Assembly: GCA_963971225.1 (NCBI GenBank)
Contig: OZ020267.1
Location: forward strand, 96,523,648 to 96,587,647
DNA: 64,000 nt
Origin: Melieria omissa
Lineage: Eukaryota > Arthropoda > Insecta > Diptera > Ulidiidae
Direction of reading: 5' to 3'
This document shows positions 59,010 to 64,000 of this stretch, one piece after another. Under the pieces are notes generated by a model. It made no database searches and was not told the DNA's origin. It saw only the letters and a list, made by a program, of their open reading frames with translations. The first letter of the stretch is position 1; every line of letters begins with the position of its first letter. Made by a program: the position numbers and the translations under genes.

Positions 59010-59991
59010 TAAGGGAGAGGGCTGGGTTGTGAACCAGGCTGGGTTGTGAACCATTACTGTTTTTTCTTTCCTTAATTGACATATCGCCAATCTTTCAACT
59101 GTCAAGTTTGTCTTATGATATGACTCTGCTTTTGCGGTTACACCGAAGTACAAACACGTATTGCTTGTGGCAGCAATCGAGTTTGAAAGACATCGTGTTT
59201 GAAAATCGACTGCGAAAACTTTTTTGCTTTTTTTAAAGTGCTATCCAAGTGACTGAAGTTATTGCAAAAATGTAAGTGTAACACATATTTATTTAGGGTA
59301 TTGATTCTATTTTACGATCCAATAATTGTTTATGTTGAAATATGATTGGAAGTGTCGTTATTTCAAAAGTTTATAAAATGGCATCGTGGTTGGGCTGTGA
59401 ACCACTGTGGGGGCTGGGTTATGAACCACCTGGTTTTCGAACTACATTTGCACTAGGACGGTCAAATATCGCCGGATTTATTAAAATAAAGTAATTTTAT
59501 GTAATGTCACGCGATTTCGGTGAGTTCACTTGAAGTGGGCCAATGAAAGAACGCGTTCGTATTTCACATGCAAACATTGCAACACCGATTAGGATGAAAA
59601 AAAAAACAAATATTGAGCACTTGCATTCATTGCGATTTTTTGACCTAAGTGGCGTCATTATAACCTTTTTTCACGTCTTGAGTCTTCCTGATTAAATCAA
59701 TTTTCAACTTATTTCAAAACTATGGGTGTTTTCTTCGTATCTTTCGACTTTAATTGCGATTTGCCAGATGGTTCACAACCCAGCCACTTTTTTGGAATAG
59801 CGAAAAATCACACCCTTAGAAAATTGGACGTAGAGAGTTAAATGTTAATCAAATCGATAATCTGTCTTCATAATAAATTTGCGCGTTATATTTATCTTTC
59901 CAACGGTATCTTCGATTTTTCGATATCTTTATTCTGTGAAAAGTTAGAGCCAAAAAACAAAACCCGGTTCTCACCCCAGCCCTCTCCCTTA
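59010..59991. mobile_element. TA-flanked inverted-repeat element (978 bp) with a reiterated GGTTCACAACCC motif
   Basis: The left end (59012) and the reverse complement of the right end (59989) share AGGGAGAGGGCTGGG perfectly, then a diverged continuation ending GAACC. Both are flanked by TA (59010-59011 and 59990-59991). Inside, gctgggttgtgaacca and close variants occur at 59021, 59038, about 59390 and 59413 in direct orientation and at 59769-59785 and 59966-59982 in inverse orientation. No transposase is encoded. It is probably a non-autonomous DNA transposon using a TA target; family unknown. Confidence 0.75.
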
Positions 59992-60234
59992 CATTATGCT
60001 GTAAAATTTTCAGCTACACATATTTGCGCGAATACAAGTTATTGACATTTTTCAGTAAAGACTTGAGTGAAAATTCGCGATATTTTCACCGTTTGGTTGA
60101 ATGATAATTGCAATCGGTCAACTAATGCTTTGTTGCTGTTGGAAAACTTTGTTGAAGATAGAGAAAACTTTGTCGAAATAGAGGGTTTAATGGAGTTTCG
60201 ACACTACACTTTGATTTTTTCTTCGTACAAACCC
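59992..60234. other. Non-coding DNA
   Basis: No feature is recognised. Confidence 0.4.
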
Positions 60235-60475
60235 ACAAGTTGACAACCTCCCAACTTCGTTTGTATGGGGAGGCGCCCCCTGGTGTTGCTTTTTTGAACA
60301 TTAGTTTTGTATTTTTTGTACGTTAACGATTTATAAATAAATTATTCAAATCTGTTCAGCAGTTTCCAAGATACAATGTTTCCTTGCTTACGTTACTACA
60401 TTTACAAGTGGGTAGCCAATTCCATTGAATATTACTAGTTTTGTATGGCATCCACCTTAAAAGTTGGTTTTGTGA
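60235..60475 (+). repeat. Dispersed repeat A, long copy 1
   Basis: It shares with 62387-62612, in order, AAGTTGACAACCTC, TATGGG, CCCCTGGTGGTG-like, GTTTCCTTGCTTAC, TACTACATTTACAAGTG, GAGCCAAT-like and AGTTTTGTATGGCA. It has no reading frame. The segment is part of an unidentified transposable element. Confidence 0.72.
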
Positions 60476-62386
60476 ATTAAGATAATTTTCATTGTTGATA
60501 TAAAGTTTTTTTAAATCCGGTTGTATTAAGGTGTTCGAAGTTTAAGTCCGATTTCATTGAAATGCACTTTGCACAGTAAGTTCTTTGCTCATACAATAAC
60601 TGTATACCAAATTTCATTTATATAAGACCACTCCTTCTATTTTTTTCACTCCGCTATATGAACTCGCAACACTGTGCGGCTTGGTTCAACATTAGAGATG
60701 TCAATAAAGAACTGATGAACTGAATCCTTCTGACCCTCTTCCACACAACTTTTTCTAAAAGCTGGTAATATTAGAAAAGAATCTTAAAACCTGTTGTTTA
60801 CTTTTAAGTTGTTTACTGTTAAATAAGTCTTCTTCTCTCCGACAGATCGGCTAGAGAGCTAATTAGACTATTCCCTTATGTTGAGTTAAATCAAAATTAA
60901 AGTTTTCAAGTTTTCGTTCCTAAGAAGTTGTTAGTTATCATTTAAGTTGTTAGTTAACTAAGATTTTTTTTATTAAATTCACTTTAGAACGTCGCAAACA
61001 ACAGCCAATTGCATGAATATACACAAAAATTTCATCTTTTACAGTTAATTGCTATCAAAATTGCATTAAAAATAATACTTTCAAAAATCCCTAAATCACC
61101 GGAAGAACTGACATCTTCAATACGTTTGCATTAAACATTAGATGCCAGTGTGATAACGGTTTTATTGACTGCATGTTGCCAGCAGGCAAACAAAGTACTA
61201 TGTCATGCCGTACTTGAAGAGTAAAAGAGACGGCGGTGATAGTGACAGCGATATTATAATTATGTTATTATTATTATTTGCTATATAAATATGTCCACAT
61301 TAAACATTGTCATGATTGTGTTGTAGGCATAATAAGAGACAGCTGACAGTCAAACCGGCAGAGCACAGTCAACATGCTAGAGTTTTATTTGTTTTGTTAT
61401 ATTTACTCGAATTCGTCAGACCGTCGCACATTCCAAATGAATTATTAAACATTGTTCAATACTTATTTCAAATTGTCTTCATTATAAGTCAAACACAAAT
61501 ATATGAAATTGTTTAGATATTTTGTAAGAAAGTTAAGAAATTATTCAAGAAAATCATTGATTTTTTCGAATTTCCCTTTTGATTTAAATTTTAACGCGCG
61601 TTCAAGGTATTTAATTGCTTTCGTCAACATTGAAGCGACTCGAAAACGTTTCTTTGCAGCATTCAGACACCGATTGTCAAAACTTTTTATTAGCTCATTA
61701 ACACTATTCAACATACGACAACAACGAATGCCTCAAGTCCATAAAAGTTGCTTTCTAGACATGTCTGTGTGTATGTTTGTGTATATCTATTAATTAATTT
61801 CGTTTTCTACAGCATTTTATCAATTCGAAACGCTTGAACAGTGACGCAATACAGTTGATGAGTAAATAAACCAAATCATGAAAAACAAATGAAAACGAAA
61901 GTATTTTTCTAAACGGCCCACATGCAAATAAAACTCAGCCCTAAAGAAATGTAAGGTAGCCACAAAAAAAATGTGTATATTTTATTCAACTTGACAAATC
62001 TTTATTGATTTGACATGTGTGGTATTTACTTTTGGGTTTGGAAAAACACAGTTGAAAACATGCGACATAAAACCAGCTCTCAAATTATTTGTAATTCGCA
62101 TACTTTCACCAGCACCTAAACCAATTTTTGACCCATCAAAGGTTAAAACTGAAAAATAAGTGCAGAATTATTTCTGATTTAGAAACCTTTTAAGGTAATC
62201 GGGTTTTGGCTTTTTGGCTCTTTGATTGGTTGAATTTTGAAAACTAAATTTATATCTGTAATATTTGTAGTTTGTCCGATGTGGGTTCGGCAATGAAAAG
62301 TTTTTAAATCAGTGAGGACAATCAACTATAATATTTATGTATACTAGACATGATTTAGTGCAAGATTTTTCAATTTTGATGCTCCG
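60476..62386. other. Non-coding DNA
   Basis: No gene or element is recognised over about 1.9 kb. The 61316-61516 and 61503-61793 frames have no known domain. Confidence 0.4.
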
Positions 62387-62612
62387 CAAGTTGACAACCT
62401 CACATCACCGATCATATGGGAGACGCACTCTGGTGGTGAACTTTTAAGCCTTAATTAATTTTGTCATCATCAAGAATGTAGGCGATCGCTGAATAAATCA
62501 TTCATACGAAGTTTTCTCGCTTACTTTACTACATTTGCAAGTGGGGAGCCAATGGCATAGAAAATGGACAGTTTTGTATGGCAGCTCCCTCAAGACTGGG
62601 CGATAGCGGATA
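62387..62612 (+). repeat. Dispersed repeat A, long copy 2
   Basis: The best-kept copy of this repeat. It appears to continue to about 62860, because 62660-62700 also matches the minus-strand sequence near 43774-43815. Confidence 0.72.
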
Positions 62613-62975
62613 GTTAGGTTTAGAAGCAACATTCGGAATAGAAAATAAATGGGTGTCAGTCATACATTTGACAAGTCTGAGGGCAACCTGGGAGCAGTGG
62701 GAGCCAATTTTATAAAAACGACCATTTTGTATGGGAGCCTCGTTAAGGGTTGGAGATTGGGCATAAATATATTTGAAAGAAATATTCAGTAGAAAAACTG
62801 GGGTCAGTCATAACTAACTTGAACTCTCTAAGAGCAACTTCTGACCAGCTGTGGAACAATTTGTCGAATTTACCAGCTTTTTTTGAACTTTCCTAGCCCC
62901 AACATTTCTTGGCTCGTGCACTTTTTCACCAAACCGCATAAAATAAGAGGTTGCGGAGCATCGAGAACATATTAT

Positions 62976-63011
62976 TAAGAATCTCCATACAACACTAAAT
63001 CATGTCTAATG
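62976..63011 (+). repeat. Dispersed repeat D, copy 2
   Basis: CTCCATACAACACTAAATCA and surrounding bases match 36040-36075. Confidence 0.6.
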
Positions 63012-63399
63012 TTTACAGAAAAAAACAAGTTGAAAGTTTTTTGTACATGAAAATGTTACCTTCAAACGTCCTGTTGAAAGGACAATCGCGAAAAAAGGCA
63101 GTCCAAGTGATATTGGTTGATTCGAGATGTCAGTTTACGGCCGTCTGAGTTGTGACGTAGCACACGCAATTTTTATAAATGCAAATTACACTATTTACCT
63201 CTTTAGTTTTATACATTCATTTCAAGATCAATGCTAGAAAATCATATGCACTTTTAATAACTTGTAAATTTTTAGCTATTTTTGCAGAAAACAACAAACA
63301 TTCTTGTGTTATCGTTTACTATTCGAGAACTCAAGATGAGTTCGTGCAAGTAAAACCACAGTTATAATACTTTTGTTAAGTTCAAATTGAAGCGAATTG

Positions 63400-63560
63400 T
63401 ATATAAGCAGTGGCGCCCACAGGGGGAGACAGGCTTGGGGGTTCAAACCCACCAAACACAAAAATGTTTGGTACAAAATGTGGTTTCGAACGGTATTCGG
63501 CTCAAAAGTTGTACTAAAACCCCCCAAAAATGGATTCTTGTGTGCGCCACTGTATATATG
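63400..63560. mobile_element. hAT MITE, 145 bp, with 8-bp target duplication
   Basis: The inverted ends CAGTGGCGCCCACAGG (63408-63423) and, reversed, CAGTGGCGCACACAAG (ending at 63552) match at 14 of 16 positions. The flanks TATATAAG (63400-63407) and TATATATG (63553-63560) differ at one base, an aged 8-bp hAT duplication. There is no coding capacity; mobilisation would need a hAT transposase made elsewhere. A related fragment lies at 50330-50374. Confidence 0.85.
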
Positions 63561-64000
63561 TAACTAAAAATATTAAAATATCTTTCCGTTAATATTTTGC
63601 TTTGCACTTTGATAAAATAAACATGCAAGCCGGAAATTGTGGAGTGCAGTACGTGCCTAGTTAGGCATGTAGGGGTCTGATAGTAACAGTAAGAATGCGG
63701 TTTGAATGCACTTCTCGCGTGACAATTTCCCAACAGATAATAATAAAAAATGTATACAATAAATTATCACCATTTGCTTTATGCAAATGAATGTCGAAAT
63801 AAGGGACACTGCGCGATATGACACATGCCCAGCGGTGATTTGAAAGTCACAAATTCGCAAACTTTTGTGAGTTTGCTTTATCTTTGTTTCGTTTCTAACA
63901 AAACATATTTGTGTTAAGTAATATGAATCGGAGTTGCAAACGCCTCGGAGAACACATTTTGGCAAGGAGCTACCTCAACTTCATCCTTTCGCTACTAGTT
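63561..64000. other. Trailing non-coding DNA
   Basis: No gene is recognised up to the end of the window. Confidence 0.4.

Noticed and set aside
1..64000. CRISPR arrays, rRNA genes, bacterial operons or known microRNAs
   Set aside because: No spacer-repeat array, rRNA core sequence, ribosome-binding-site-led gene cluster or familiar conserved fly microRNA sequence was recognised on either strand.

Overview
This window looks like A+T-rich nuclear DNA of a higher fly (Diptera), most probably a tephritid fruit fly. The case rests on long non-coding spans, CA, CAA and AT microsatellites, many different Tc1/mariner and hAT transposons, and tRNA-derived SINEs, one of which has a body I associate with tephritid genomes. 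The assignment to family is inference. There is no sign of bacterial gene organisation. Many long open frames lack an ATG or fall in skewed sequence and are not genes.

Host genes are almost absent. I recognise no complete host gene. The best host-coding candidate is a short first coding exon at 49520-49596 (good start context, followed by a GTATGT donor). Two small ATG-initiated frames (37140-37409, membrane-segment type; 55985-56365, signal-peptide type) are weak possibilities. The rest reads as intergenic or intronic DNA, with a more G+C-rich, CAG/CAA-rich block at about 34.4-37.3 kb.

The recognisable content is transposable elements, and the best region is 12.8-15.8 kb. There a deleted hAT element (12777-15763, 8-bp target duplication GCCCCAAT) keeps its last transposase segment on the minus strand (15168-15440). 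It has been invaded by two different mariners. One is 1289 bp with perfect 27-bp terminal repeats and an uninterrupted 348-codon transposase (12967-14255). The other is a 741-bp internally deleted mariner (14340-15080). Other Tc1/mariner relatives are a nearly full-length but broken mariner (4379-5642), a mori-type D37D fossil (about 11110-11545), an internally deleted element with a diverged helix-turn-helix transposase (37800-38563), and half a Tc1 element with inner and outer direct repeats (about 46190-46870).

Short non-autonomous elements include a TTAA-flanked 716-bp element (33278-33993), a TA-flanked 978-bp element with a repeated GGCTGGGTTGTGAACCA-type motif (59012-59989), a GCATATT-studded inverted-repeat element (about 19357-19784), a 145-bp foldback (21267-21411) and a 145-bp hAT MITE (63408-63552). 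Retroposon remains are three SINE copies (29755-29945, 42968-43258, 48600-48806) and three LINE fragments (19804-19965, 22075-22152, 48985-49206). Tandem arrays (45-bp, 22-bp, about 130- and 140-bp units) and several unclassified dispersed repeats complete the picture. The elements do not work together as a pathway. The only possible functional machinery is the intact mariner transposase with its own terminal repeats.
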